From an uncultured Gammaproteobacteria bacterium (GTDB lineage: Bacteria; Pseudomonadota; Gammaproteobacteria; Pseudomonadales; Azotimanducaceae): 64,000 nt of DNA. The translations under genes and the position numbers were made by a program. Below, one piece after another: positions 35,388 through 44,058 of the stretch (positions are counted from its first letter, which is position 1; the number at the start of each line of letters is the position of its first letter). The stretch covers positions 62,001 through 126,000 of the forward strand of contig CAJWQG010000001.1 of the NCBI GenBank assembly GCA_913045175.1, read 5' to 3'. Below the pieces are notes generated by a model. The model saw nothing but the letters and a program-made list of their open reading frames with translations. It did no database searches and was not told where the DNA came from.

Positions 35388-36740
35388 TTATCGCTTCATC
35401 CATTCATTGGCTTTAAGGGGAACCCGCCAGCGACCCTCGCTCTCGTAGTCGGCGATTGACGATAGTGGCACTGCCGGAGTACCACCGCCCCCTCGGGGGA
35501 TGTTACCGGTTGGTAACAAGGGTAGATTATATTTCTCCCACCAGGGAGGTTCGTCGACTATGTGTCCGTGCAGCTCTTGCTGCCCTAAATTCCAGTCGTG
35601 AAACATGTCTTCCACTGGTGGGCTCCGGTCAAGTACAAATTCGTTCGAATCTGACAGCCACTGCACCGTCACTTCACGAAACCCGTCTGCAGGATCGTCT
35701 TCTGAATTTGAGATCGTTAACAGCCCGTCCATGTCGGTATTGATCCTTGGACCGTCATGTTTGCCTGCAGCCGTCCAGCGCATGTGTCCTCTTTCACGAA
35801 CCTTATTGAAATCCAGGATCGCCGCCATACGAATCTGGTCGCTTTCCTGTAGTCCTGCTGAATGAACAGTCAGCCCGTGACAGAACAAAACATCACCGGC
35901 TTTACCTGTGAACTCCAGTGGCTGAATACTGGTCTTGATATCCTCCATCGCTTCTGTGGATTGCCCGGTTGCGACCCAATTGAGCCTCTGAGCCGAGGTG
36001 GGGTACAACGCCTGGGCAGAACCGGGGAAGAAGGTAAATCCACCGCCGCGCGGTTTGATATCGTCAAGGATTATCACGCCCATTAGCTCAACTGGGTTGT
36101 CATCGATATGTGGTCCCAGTAGGGAGGATGGCTCCAACGGGTCTCTTGGAAACACAGCATAGATTCCGCGATTGCGCCTTGGCCTTTTAACGGGACCACC
36201 AAGTAGTGCTTCCTGCATATGCAGGACCCGGGGATGCGCAGATGAGACAGAAACAAAATCCGGATCGTGACCGATACCGTGCCAGCGCCATACATCTTCT
36301 GCTCGGTCCTGCGTCAGCTTGAAAGGCAGTCGACCGACACGTTCACCCTGGCTGGCACCGGGACGCGGATCGTCGGGGCCGGGCCATGGTTGGTTGCCCA
36401 TCCAGTTGTCTGTGAGCCCCCAACGATTGTCGCCCGGCCAAAATCTTCCCGGCGACACCCAGGTGCCAGGGTCGTTTGGGACCATATTGGCAATGGTTGC
36501 TGGCGGCTGTTGCCACCAGAAGTCGAGTATTGGCGAAAATTCGTCGGGTGGAATCAGCCCTCGTTTGATAACGAAACCGAGTTCACGAAATTGATCTATT
36601 TCAGCTGGAGATAGTCCAATTTTGTCCGCTCCGACAGGGTCAAAATCAGGCGTTGTCGGTAAAGGTGAATGACGGGCAGGAGACGAGGTTCCGAATGCGG
36701 CCTCTGGATCAACTGGTGGCGGTGTTCCTGTTGTACTCAT
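35388..36740 (-). CDS. PhyH-type Fe(II)/2-oxoglutarate oxygenase, 450 aa
   Basis: Large member of the phytanoyl-CoA dioxygenase family. After a Pro-rich N-terminus of about 40 residues comes the family start IDQFRELGFVIKRGLIPPDE. Proximal iron ligands are in GPHIDDNPVELMG (HxD, about residue 210), the distal His is in FCHGLTVHSAGLQ (about 288), and an Arg in SDQIRMAA follows for 2-oxoglutarate binding. About 100 extra residues at the C-terminus contain no recognisable domain. No signal peptide. It is transcribed away from the enolase-superfamily gene (195-bp gap) and toward surE. Substrate is unknown; it is the third of five such oxygenases in the window. Confidence 0.88.
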   Translation of the reverse strand: MSTTGTPPPVDPEAAFGTSSPARHSPLPTTPDFDPVGADKIGLSPAEIDQFRELGFVIKRGLIPPDEFSPILDFWWQQPPATIANMVPNDPGTWVSPGRFWPGDNRWGLTDNWMGNQPWPGPDDPRPGASQGERVGRLPFKLTQDRAEDVWRWHGIGHDPDFVSVSSAHPRVLHMQEALLGGPVKRPRRNRGIYAVFPRDPLEPSSLLGPHIDDNPVELMGVIILDDIKPRGGGFTFFPGSAQALYPTSAQRLNWVATGQSTEAMEDIKTSIQPLEFTGKAGDVLFCHGLTVHSAGLQESDQIRMAAILDFNKVRERGHMRWTAAGKHDGPRINTDMDGLLTISNSEDDPADGFREVTVQWLSDSNEFVLDRSPPVEDMFHDWNLGQQELHGHIVDEPPWWEKYNLPLLPTGNIPRGGGGTPAVPLSSIADYESEGRWRVPLKANEWMKR

Positions 36741-36867
36741 ACGTTGGTCTTCTGCCTGCTGTTTTTGTCACGAACTGTTGTTGCTAACTGTTACCGGAAA
36801 CCAGCCGGCTAGAGTCCATCTGATAACATTAACGCTCACCTTACACAATGAGGAAGTCCCGGCACCA

Positions 36868-36889
36868 GACGTCATTTAGGTGAGACGTC
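36868..36889. promoter_or_regulatory. Two GACGTC palindromes 16 bp apart in a divergent promoter region
   Basis: GACGTC occurs at 36868-36873 and again at 36884-36889, each a perfect 6-bp palindrome, within AGACGTCATTTAGGTGAGAC and the bases after it. They lie between the divergent PhyH (start 36740) and enolase-superfamily (start 36936) genes, so a shared regulator site is possible. Confidence 0.4.
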
Positions 36890-36935
36890 CCCTGCTTGGT
36901 ATACCTCAGGTTCATCTTTCTACTAAGGACTACTT

Positions 36936-38090
36936 GTGAAAATTACTTCCGTAAAAGCCGTGCCCGCTGGTGTGCCCTTCGGACCCACCGTTGCCCGTAA
37001 CTTCATATTCGTCAAAATCGAAACTGACGAGGGGATTACAGGATGGGGCGAGGCCTCTTCCGGCCCGCTTGCGGTCGCTACCATGATTGATGAGTTTGGC
37101 AGGACGCTGGTTGGCGAAGACCCCGGTGAGATCGAAAAGCACTGGCAGACGTTGTACCACTACTTTCATGTGCGCGGCGGTGTGGTGCAGATGTCGGCGA
37201 TCAGCGGTATAGAAATAGCGCTTTGGGATATCAAAGGGCAGGCACTGGGCGCGCCGGTCTATGATCTGCTTGGCGGCAAGATACGAGATCGTATCTGGAC
37301 TTACGGCAGGTGGGATGGCCCCACAGTGGAGCTCTCTGTAGAGAACGCCATGAATCACATCGGTCAGGGACTGACGGCGCTGAAAGGCGATCCATTTGAG
37401 CACCGCGGGATCTATATCGATAAGGCCTCGGAAGACCTGGCGGTTGAGAAAATGCGCGCGGTGCGAGAAGCAGTAGGGGATGATGTCGAACTGCTGGTCG
37501 AGGTACATGGAAGACTTTCCCCAACAGATGCTATCCGGGTGGCGAATCGTCTTGAGGAATTCAGGCCCTTTTACTATGAAGAACCGGTACCACCGCAAAA
37601 CCTTGAGGCTTTAAAAAAGGTGTCTGATCACATCAACATTCCAATTGCTACCGGCGAGAGAATGCTGACCAAATACGACTTTGCGGAGCTGTTACCGATG
37701 CACGCAGTATCCATGATCCAACCTGACATCATGTATGCGGGCGGTATTCTGGAAACAAAGAAAATCGCTGCGATGGCAGAGGCCTACTACGTGGGTTTTC
37801 AGCCCCATAACTGCTATGGCCCGTTCAACACCCTTGCCGCGCTACATCTGGATGCCTGCACACCAAACTTTGTGATTACCGAGGGTGGGATTCATTCGTG
37901 GCTCCCGGAAGCGGTCATCGGTGACTTCCCGGTTCAGAAGGATGGTTATTTCAGCCTGCCACCCGGACCCGGGTTAGGCTGTGCAATGAACGAAGAGTGG
38001 CTGGAGGCGCATCCCTGGGACGAAAACGGAAAGCCCTGGGTGCATCGCCAGGGCGTTAATCCATCACGCCAGGGTGTTGACTGGTCTTAG
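36936..38090 (+). CDS. Enolase-superfamily dehydratase, galactonate-dehydratase-like
   Basis: Protein of 384 aa of the mandelate racemase/muconate lactonizing enzyme group. Metal ligands appear in LLVEVHGRLSP (Glu, with an adjacent His as in D-galactonate dehydratase, where the usual residue is DFHGR), FYYEEPVPP and ATGERMLT; the catalytic His/Asp dyad is in MIQPDIMYAGG and VGFQPHNCYGP. The N-terminal capping domain (1-120) is complete (EGITGWGEASSG, DIKGQALGAPVYDLLGG). The start is GTG at 36936 with a TAAGGA ribosome site. It should remove water from a sugar acid to a 2-keto-3-deoxy acid in the cytoplasm. It converges with the aldo/keto reductase gene, sharing the overlapping stops. Confidence 0.93.
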   Translation: MKITSVKAVPAGVPFGPTVARNFIFVKIETDEGITGWGEASSGPLAVATMIDEFGRTLVGEDPGEIEKHWQTLYHYFHVRGGVVQMSAISGIEIALWDIKGQALGAPVYDLLGGKIRDRIWTYGRWDGPTVELSVENAMNHIGQGLTALKGDPFEHRGIYIDKASEDLAVEKMRAVREAVGDDVELLVEVHGRLSPTDAIRVANRLEEFRPFYYEEPVPPQNLEALKKVSDHINIPIATGERMLTKYDFAELLPMHAVSMIQPDIMYAGGILETKKIAAMAEAYYVGFQPHNCYGPFNTLAALHLDACTPNFVITEGGIHSWLPEAVIGDFPVQKDGYFSLPPGPGLGCAMNEEWLEAHPWDENGKPWVHRQGVNPSRQGVDWS

Positions 38091-39193
38091 GCAGTCGGCG
38101 CCGATTCGTCGAGTAAACCTTCAGATTTCATCTTCTGCCAGACCTCGCCGGGTACTGCAGTGCTCATATGTTGGTAGTTCTCTTTGGGTTCCTCGGGTGA
38201 CTTTGCGCCGGGAATGACTGCAGCGACATTTGGATGGGCTAATGGGAACTGAATAGCAGCGGCGGCCAGTGGAATACCTGCTTCGTCACAAATCGCTTTC
38301 ATAGCACGCGACTTCGTAACAATTTCATCTGATGGTTTGTCGTACATGTAAGGGGCTGATTCATCCGGGATTACCAGCCAGCCACTGGCATAGGGAGCGG
38401 CAATAATGACACCGATATTGCGTTCCTCGCAGAGTGGAAGAATTCGTCGCAGCGCCCTCGTTTCCAGCAATGTATAGCCACCGGCAATCACGAAGAAATC
38501 AAGATCAACTGTGTCGGCGATACGCACGCAGAGATCTTCGTGGGCGCTGTCTTCCCAGCTATAAGCGTTGCGTGACTCCAGATTGCATCCGCAGCCGATG
38601 GCAGAAATAGCACCGCTATCTCTTAACTCCTCCAGCGCCCTGGCGCCGCCGCCTCCTGTTCGGGAGAGCTGCTCAATATGTTCTTCCACCTGCTCCGGGT
38701 GGTGATAGCCGTAGTCGATATCGTGAATTGTGAGGCTGTCTACCCTTGAGTGCCCCAGTCGTTGCCGCGAATCCCAGTGCTGGCTCATGATCTGCTCATA
38801 GCTATAGTCAAAGGTGACGCGTAGACCACTGAACGGATCTCGCATATTCCGGATCTGCGCACCGGGGCTGAAGGTATCATTGGCTTCATTGCGAACTGGT
38901 TCCGGCGTTAGTGTTCTGCCAACCTTGGTGTTGATGCAGTAGCTCTCGCGGTCCGGCACTGAACCGACGTCTTCTACGCCCGCGAGCGCGAGTCCAATGC
39001 GACGCTCGGAACGACCGACACCGTACCAGGCCGATGTATCGAAGAACCGAACGCCAGTGTCCCAGGCGGACTTGACGGTAGCAAGAGCATCCTGGGTGCT
39101 GATGTGTATTCTTCCAAGGATGCCGCATCCAAGACCAAGGGGCGTGACGTGCATGTTGCTTTTACCAATCTGGCGTGGGGTTGATACATCCAT
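38087..39193 (-). CDS. Aldo/keto reductase family oxidoreductase
   Basis: Cytoplasmic NADP-type oxidoreductase, 368 aa from ATG 39193, which has a GAAAGGGA ribosome binding site 7 bases ahead; an ATG at 39217 would add eight residues with no such site. The family phrases VTPLGLGCGILGRI, VRFFDTSAWYGVGRSERRIG (catalytic Asp and Tyr, about 45-60), and the HDIDYGYHH segment (His of the active site) are present. The cofactor region IPLAAAAIQFPLAHPNVAAV is near the end. Relatives include D-threo-aldose (L-fucose) dehydrogenases, so an aldose oxidase role is likely. Its 3' end overlaps the enolase-superfamily gene by 4 bases. Confidence 0.9.
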   Translation of the reverse strand: MDVSTPRQIGKSNMHVTPLGLGCGILGRIHISTQDALATVKSAWDTGVRFFDTSAWYGVGRSERRIGLALAGVEDVGSVPDRESYCINTKVGRTLTPEPVRNEANDTFSPGAQIRNMRDPFSGLRVTFDYSYEQIMSQHWDSRQRLGHSRVDSLTIHDIDYGYHHPEQVEEHIEQLSRTGGGGARALEELRDSGAISAIGCGCNLESRNAYSWEDSAHEDLCVRIADTVDLDFFVIAGGYTLLETRALRRILPLCEERNIGVIIAAPYASGWLVIPDESAPYMYDKPSDEIVTKSRAMKAICDEAGIPLAAAAIQFPLAHPNVAAVIPGAKSPEEPKENYQHMSTAVPGEVWQKMKSEGLLDESAPTA

Positions 39194-39200
39194 TAGAGAA

Positions 39201-39208
39201 TCCCTTTC
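39201..39208 (-). promoter_or_regulatory. Ribosome binding site choosing ATG 39193
   Basis: On the minus strand GAAAGGGA lies 7 bases ahead of ATG 39193, inside the longer frame that opens at 39217. It supports the shorter aldo/keto reductase start. Confidence 0.65.
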
Positions 39209-39256
39209 TGATACCATCGTTATGACGCACTAAATGACGTTGATTGTCTCCGATAC

Positions 39257-39275
39257 CTCAATGTTTCAATGAGGG
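39257..39275. promoter_or_regulatory. Imperfect palindrome in a divergent promoter region
   Basis: CCTCAATGTTTCAATGAGG forms an 8-bp stem with one A-A mismatch around a TTT centre. It lies between the divergent aldo/keto reductase and acetolactate-synthase-like genes. It may be an operator; no T-run follows on either strand. Confidence 0.35.
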
Positions 39276-39326
39276 TGGCGTGCGTTTATACGTCCTCTTG
39301 CATACTACAGTGAATACATCATCTTA

Positions 39327-39332
39327 AAGGAG
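39327..39332 (+). promoter_or_regulatory. Ribosome binding site for GTG start at 39340
   Basis: A perfect AAGGAG seven bases ahead of GTG 39340 marks this GTG as the start of the acetolactate-synthase-like gene. Confidence 0.75.
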
Positions 39333-39339
39333 CTCAATC

Positions 39340-40980
39340 GTGCCCAGCAGTAAAACCGGTGCCGAGATTATTGTCGATACATTGATAGAGGCGGGTGTAC
39401 GCCACGTATTTGGCATCGTCAGTATCCATAATATGCCCATTGTGGATGCCATCAGCCGGTCGGATGACATCGACATGATTACCGCTCGACACGAGGGTAG
39501 TGCTGCGCATATGGCCGACGGTTACGCCCGGGCGACCAACAAACTTGGCGTCGTTCTTGGTAGTACAGGACCAGGTACCACAAATCTCATGACAGGATTG
39601 TATGAGGCTGATTTTGCTTCTTCCAGATTGTTGGCGATTACTGGTCAGGCTGAAACTGCCTTCTATGGCAAAGGAAAAGGTTATGTTCACGAGGCCGAGA
39701 ATCAGAAGTTAATGTTACAAACGGCTACCTCGGCAGTAGCATCACCTCGATATGTGCAGGAAGTAGGTCCGGCGTTAAAAGGTGTGATTGAAACGATGTT
39801 AGGTGGCAGGCCCGGGCCCGGTGCGATAGAAATACCCATAGACCTGCAGTATGAGATGACTGCCGATGAAGTTCGTCCTCTGAGGATACCGGATGCCGTT
39901 ACGCCGGATCAGGAAAAACTGGCTGCTGCCGCTTCTCTGATTGGTGGCGCGAGCAAGCGTGTAATTCTGGCAGGAGGTGGCATCTCCGATAAGGCCGCGA
40001 GAAACGCCCTGCAGGCGTTTGCAGAGCAGCTTGATGCGCCGGTTATGACAACCGCGAATGGAAAGGGCGCGTTCCCCGTAGATCATCCTTTGCATATGGG
40101 TAACGCTCTCATGCGCCCCTCGGTTAAGGCGTTAGTGAGTGAGGCAGACTTGCTTATTTCCATCGCAACCCGGTTTCAGGCCGGTACGGGCGGTGTAAAG
40201 ATTAAGCTGGACTTGCCGACGATGTTGCATATCGACATCGAGCCAAAAAACATCAATCTGAATTTTCCCGCGGAAGTGGGGCTCGTAAGTGATGCAACGG
40301 TTGCTTTAACTGAGCTTGGTAAGCATTCCTACGACAAGGGTGACGCGCAGTATCGGGAGAAAGTGCAATCGGTGGTCGCTCAGACAAATGTAAATATGCG
40401 AGAGGGTATTGGTCCTGATCATGCAAAGGCGCTTGATATCTTCTCAAAGCATTTGGAAGAGGGCGCGTTGTTTGTCCGGGATAGCACTATTCCGGGTTAC
40501 AACTGGGGTAATACACTGCTACCTATCGACATTGCGGGAGGCTACATTTTCCCGACTTCTGGCGCTATTGGACCTGGATTGCCTATGGGGCTTGGTGTCG
40601 CTGTGGCAACCGGCAAGCGGACCATCATTATGCATGGTGATGGCGGGTTTATGTTTCATGTGGGCGAACTAGCTACGGCAGCGCAGTACCAGATTCCGGC
40701 CGTTGTGGTCATATTCAATGACGGTGGCTATGGAGTGCTGCGAGGTCTGCAATCCAATCAGTTTGATGGTCGTTTCAACGAGACAGAGCTGAATACACCA
40801 GACTTCGTTAAGTTGGCAGAGAGTATGGGCGTCCCGGGCTTATATGTGGATAACGTCGATGAGCTGGGAGAGAAACTTGCTGACGCGATGGGGCGGTCTG
40901 GGCCTGTTCTCGTAGAGATCAACGCCAATAACATGGTGCCAATTAGTGGCGTTGTTCCTGCACCGTCGAAAGGGGCATAA
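39340..40980 (+). CDS. Acetolactate-synthase-like thiamine-diphosphate enzyme
   Basis: ThDP-dependent enzyme of 546 aa. The N-terminal domain has the catalytic Glu in TARHEGSAAHMADGYAR (about residue 51) and LGSTGPGTTNLMTGLYEA. A central domain (about 190-320) follows, and the C-terminal cofactor site reads HGDGGFMFHVGELAT to IFNDGGYGVLRGLQ (GDG...N). Sequence traits match the broad ILV/oxalyl-CoA-decarboxylase/glyoxylate-carboligase group, not the housekeeping IlvB, and no small regulatory subunit gene is adjacent. It would decarboxylate or ligate 2-oxo acids, which fits downstream processing of aldolase products. The start is GTG with a strong ribosome site. It ends 3 bases before a convergent pseudogene. 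Confidence 0.9.
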   Translation: MPSSKTGAEIIVDTLIEAGVRHVFGIVSIHNMPIVDAISRSDDIDMITARHEGSAAHMADGYARATNKLGVVLGSTGPGTTNLMTGLYEADFASSRLLAITGQAETAFYGKGKGYVHEAENQKLMLQTATSAVASPRYVQEVGPALKGVIETMLGGRPGPGAIEIPIDLQYEMTADEVRPLRIPDAVTPDQEKLAAAASLIGGASKRVILAGGGISDKAARNALQAFAEQLDAPVMTTANGKGAFPVDHPLHMGNALMRPSVKALVSEADLLISIATRFQAGTGGVKIKLDLPTMLHIDIEPKNINLNFPAEVGLVSDATVALTELGKHSYDKGDAQYREKVQSVVAQTNVNMREGIGPDHAKALDIFSKHLEEGALFVRDSTIPGYNWGNTLLPIDIAGGYIFPTSGAIGPGLPMGLGVAVATGKRTIIMHGDGGFMFHVGELATAAQYQIPAVVVIFNDGGYGVLRGLQSNQFDGRFNETELNTPDFVKLAESMGVPGLYVDNVDELGEKLADAMGRSGPVLVEINANNMVPISGVVPAPSKGA

Positions 40981-40983
40981 CTG

Positions 40984-42828
40984 CTAATTTATGCGTTCGA
41001 GTTTCTCAGGATCAATCCACCAGCTGTCGAGAATGCGAATGGTGCTGCCTATAAGATATTCGTATTTGCCGACGGCTTCGCCTCTGGGCCTTGCGAATTT
41101 ATCCCAGTATATAAAGCGTTCCTGGTCGATCGCGTTGAGCGGGATGTGGTAGAAGCCCCAGAGCAACACCCGGTCCAGTGCGCGACAGGCAATCATCGCG
41201 GTCTCAATGGTTGGCATTGCCTCAGCCTTAAGAATAAGTGCATCAATAATCGGGTCGCGCAGTCCGGCGATGTTGCCACCCAGTTCCATGTCGGCTGTTT
41301 TGGAACCGAAATAGCTTTCGAGTTCCCCCAGAGGTGGGTTCAGAAAGTCGTGACCCCGGACATAGGCATCGAAGTTGCGTTGCCGTAAAAAATTAACCTA
41401 GGCGATGTTGTCCAGTAACCGTAAACTCGAGTCGATGCCAAGTATTTTCAGCGACTCAATGTACGGCAAAAGAATGCGACGCATCGCGGGGTTCTGAGTC
41501 GTCAGCTGCAGCTCGAATTGTTGGCCCTCTGCGTTGAGCAGACGCCCGTCCTCTATGTTCCAGCCCGCTTCTGCTAGCAGGTCCCGCGCTTTCTCCAAAG
41601 CTGAACGATTGACATCGGTGCCGCTTGAGACCGGTAGCACAAAAGGCTGGGTGAATACGCGTTTGGGAAGTTGATAGCGATGAGCTTCCAGTAATTCAAG
41701 TTCACCCTTGCCGGGGAGCCCGGTTGCTGCGAAGGCCGAATTGGCAAAATAGCTGGTGGCGCGCGATTGGGAGTTATATTGGAAAACACGATTCTGCTAC
41801 TCGAAATCAAATGCCAGTGCCAGGGCTTCTCTAACTCGCACGTCCTGTAAACGTTCCAGATCGAGATTCATAACGATCGTGGTCTGCTGGCCAATGAATT
41901 TTTCCAGTGATCGTGTTTCCTTGACGATCAGCCCCTCACTTAAAGCAGGAACGTCATAAGATGACTCCCAGTGGCGAATATCGGTTTCGAAATAGATATC
42001 GAACAGCCCTTTGCGAAGTCCTTCTCGTGCTACTGTTGCATCTCGATAGACATCGTATTGTATGACGTCGAAGTTGTATCGACCGCGGTTAACGGGGATA
42101 TCCTTTCCCCAGTAGTCTTTAACGCGTTCATAACGGATATACCCCTTATCGAACGCAACCACGCGATAGGGGCCGCTACCCACCGGAGGCGTCAGGGTAG
42201 GTGCACCAGGATCTATATCTGCATAATAATGCGCTGGACGGATGGGGAACCAGGTTAACGCCACGAGGTTGGAATTTGTGAAGACATCCCGGTGGTACAG
42301 GATCAGCTCTTTGTCGTTGACGATCTCCATCGATTCGATCCATGTCGCGAGGTAGACCTTACCGAAGACTCGCGTCAGCAGGTCTTCATAAGAGAACTTC
42401 ACATCTCTGCTCGTCAACGGCACGCCATCGTGCCATCGCGCTTTCTCGTGCAGGCGGAGGTATAGAGATCGGCGGTCTGCCGATAAGGCGATACCACTCA
42501 CCAGCTGCCCGTAAAGACCCGATAGCTCATCTGCGGTTCTAACAAGTAGGTGATCCACGGTCCTGCCTAGACCCTGGGCGTTAGGAACGCCGGTACCCGG
42601 AACGCCGGCAAAATTCTGGATGTAGTTGGTGGTAGATAGCTTCAACTTGTCGCCTTTAGGCGCGTTCGGATTGGCGTATTCGAAATGCTGGAAGTCGACG
42701 GAATATTTCAGTTCATGGAGCAGGGAGATACCGTGCTGATAGGCAGGTTGCTCTGCGAAGGATGTCAGAGCATTCAGCAGAATCGCGCCGAGAGTTACAC
42801 GCAACAGCCGCTTTACTCTGACCCCCAA
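40984..42828 (-). pseudogene. YejA-like peptide/microcin C-type solute-binding protein with two in-frame amber codons
   Basis: The whole region is a single frame of 614 codons coding for a YejA-type periplasmic binding protein, the expected full length. It has a TTG start behind AGGAG, a signal peptide (LLRVTLGAILLNALTSFA), then HGISLLHELKYSVDFQHFEY and SGPYRVVAFDKGYIRYERV. A TAG at 41797-41799 (codon 344, after AFDFE where the family has Trp) and another at 41398-41400 (codon 477, after LLDNIA, probably once CAG) interrupt it. No frameshift is present, and downstream codons still read as good YejA sequence (LNPPLGELESYFGSKTA, RILDSWWIDPEKLERIN). It is the last gene of the operon with the isomerase and Gfo/Idh genes. 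No YejBEF partner is next to it. Confidence 0.9.
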
Positions 42829-42837
42829 GCCTTTCTC

Positions 42838-44046
42838 CTAGGACGGTATGATAGGCCGCCCGAACTTCTCTAGATAATCCTCGTGAACCGCTTTCTCGTA
42901 ATCAGTCATACCCTCAAGCGGCAGGCTAATGGGCACTGTACCCTTTAGAGACGATTCGTATATCGCCATGGCCATCTCGACATCCTTGCGTCCGCCTAAA
43001 GAATACTCTGCGTGTTCATCGTTCATCGCCGCATTGGCGATGCTCATGATCTCTGCCGCGTGGCCAACGCACCAGTCGTTAATTGCGTAGTCGCGAAATG
43101 GGTTTTCGTAGACGATTTGCGGATCCGTGTGCGCGACAATTCGCTGCAGGACATCTACGCCATCAATGGTGCGGCGCTCTGTTTCCACAGTAATGTCTTT
43201 CCACTCTTCGCCATCAAGCAGGCGCAATGGAACGTCGGGTCCCATATAGTCGTAGTCCAGGATGCCCCCCAGTGTTCCGGTTATCTGACAGTACTTCTGT
43301 AGCTCACCAACTCGTGACGTTTCGTAAATACCCATGGCGCCGCTTTCAAACTCGATCATCGCATGCGCCCAGTCTTCTGCGAGGATGGTTGGATCCGCAC
43401 GGTATCGTCTTACCGTTGCGGTAATCTGCTTGACGTCGCTTTGTGCGTAAATGCGTAGCTGTGATAGGCGGTGCGCACCCATGTCCATCACCATGCCGCC
43501 GGTTCTGCCAAAACCGGAGATGGGTCGACCCAGATCACTGTAGGAGACCTTTGGATCAAACGGCAACTGGCGCTTTGGTTCTGAAAAGTAAACGCGAACG
43601 ATGTCGCCCAGGATTCCTTCCTGAATCAGTTTTACGATCAAGCGCTGCTTGGACCAGCGAAAGTAGTTCTCCGCCACTTCGAAGTGCACATTATTACGGC
43701 GACAGGTATCGATAATCATGTCGCAGGCGGCCAGGGTCATCGCCATGGGCTTTTCTACCATGACGTGTACGCCGCGTTCGGCGACCTGTGAACCAAGTAC
43801 ATGGTGCAAAGGATCGCTGGTTACAATGCACACGGCATTCAAGTCCTTGTGTTTGTCCAGCATCTCGTCGAGACTCAGGTAGTAGGGCACGCCATATTTG
43901 GTGCCATGTTCTTCAGCGAGTTTTTCGTCCATGTCGCATAGGGCGACCCATTCAATCTCACCATGTTTGGTTAACTCGCTCAGCGTCGGCATGTACCAAC
44001 TGCGCGCCGGGTTACCGGAACCAAGAAGGCCAATTTTTGCTTTCAT
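42838..44046 (-). CDS. Gfo/Idh/MocA family oxidoreductase
   Basis: NAD(P)-dependent sugar oxidoreductase, 402 aa from ATG 44046. The Rossmann motif is KIGLLGSGNPARSW (about residues 3-16); EKPMAMTLAACDM carries the family EKP motif (about 95); and the catalytic Asp/His region is GGMVMDMGAHRLSQL (about 175). The C-terminal half is the beta-sheet Gfo domain (FESGAMGIYETSRVGELQKY). An ATG at 44061 would add five residues, but those bases hold the ribosome binding site for 44046. It overlaps nothing but begins 12 bases after the isomerase stop, and the yejA-like pseudogene begins 9 bases after its end. Probably oxidises an inositol- or sugar-like compound. Confidence 0.92.
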   Translation of the reverse strand: MKAKIGLLGSGNPARSWYMPTLSELTKHGEIEWVALCDMDEKLAEEHGTKYGVPYYLSLDEMLDKHKDLNAVCIVTSDPLHHVLGSQVAERGVHVMVEKPMAMTLAACDMIIDTCRRNNVHFEVAENYFRWSKQRLIVKLIQEGILGDIVRVYFSEPKRQLPFDPKVSYSDLGRPISGFGRTGGMVMDMGAHRLSQLRIYAQSDVKQITATVRRYRADPTILAEDWAHAMIEFESGAMGIYETSRVGELQKYCQITGTLGGILDYDYMGPDVPLRLLDGEEWKDITVETERRTIDGVDVLQRIVAHTDPQIVYENPFRDYAINDWCVGHAAEIMSIANAAMNDEHAEYSLGGRKDVEMAMAIYESSLKGTVPISLPLEGMTDYEKAVHEDYLEKFGRPIIPS

Positions 44047-44053
44047 GAGTTCG

Positions 44054-44058
44054 CTCCT
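44054..44058 (-). promoter_or_regulatory. Ribosome binding site deciding ATG 44046
   Basis: AGGAG on the minus strand, 7 bases ahead of ATG 44046. It also overlaps the stop codon of the upstream isomerase gene (TGA at 44060-44058), which suggests coupled translation. Confidence 0.75.

Noticed and set aside
40984-42828. Pyrrolysine or reassigned amber codon as explanation for the yejA-like stops
   Set aside because: TAG ends many intact genes in the window, and no pyrrolysine-type gene is seen; a recent pseudogene is simpler.
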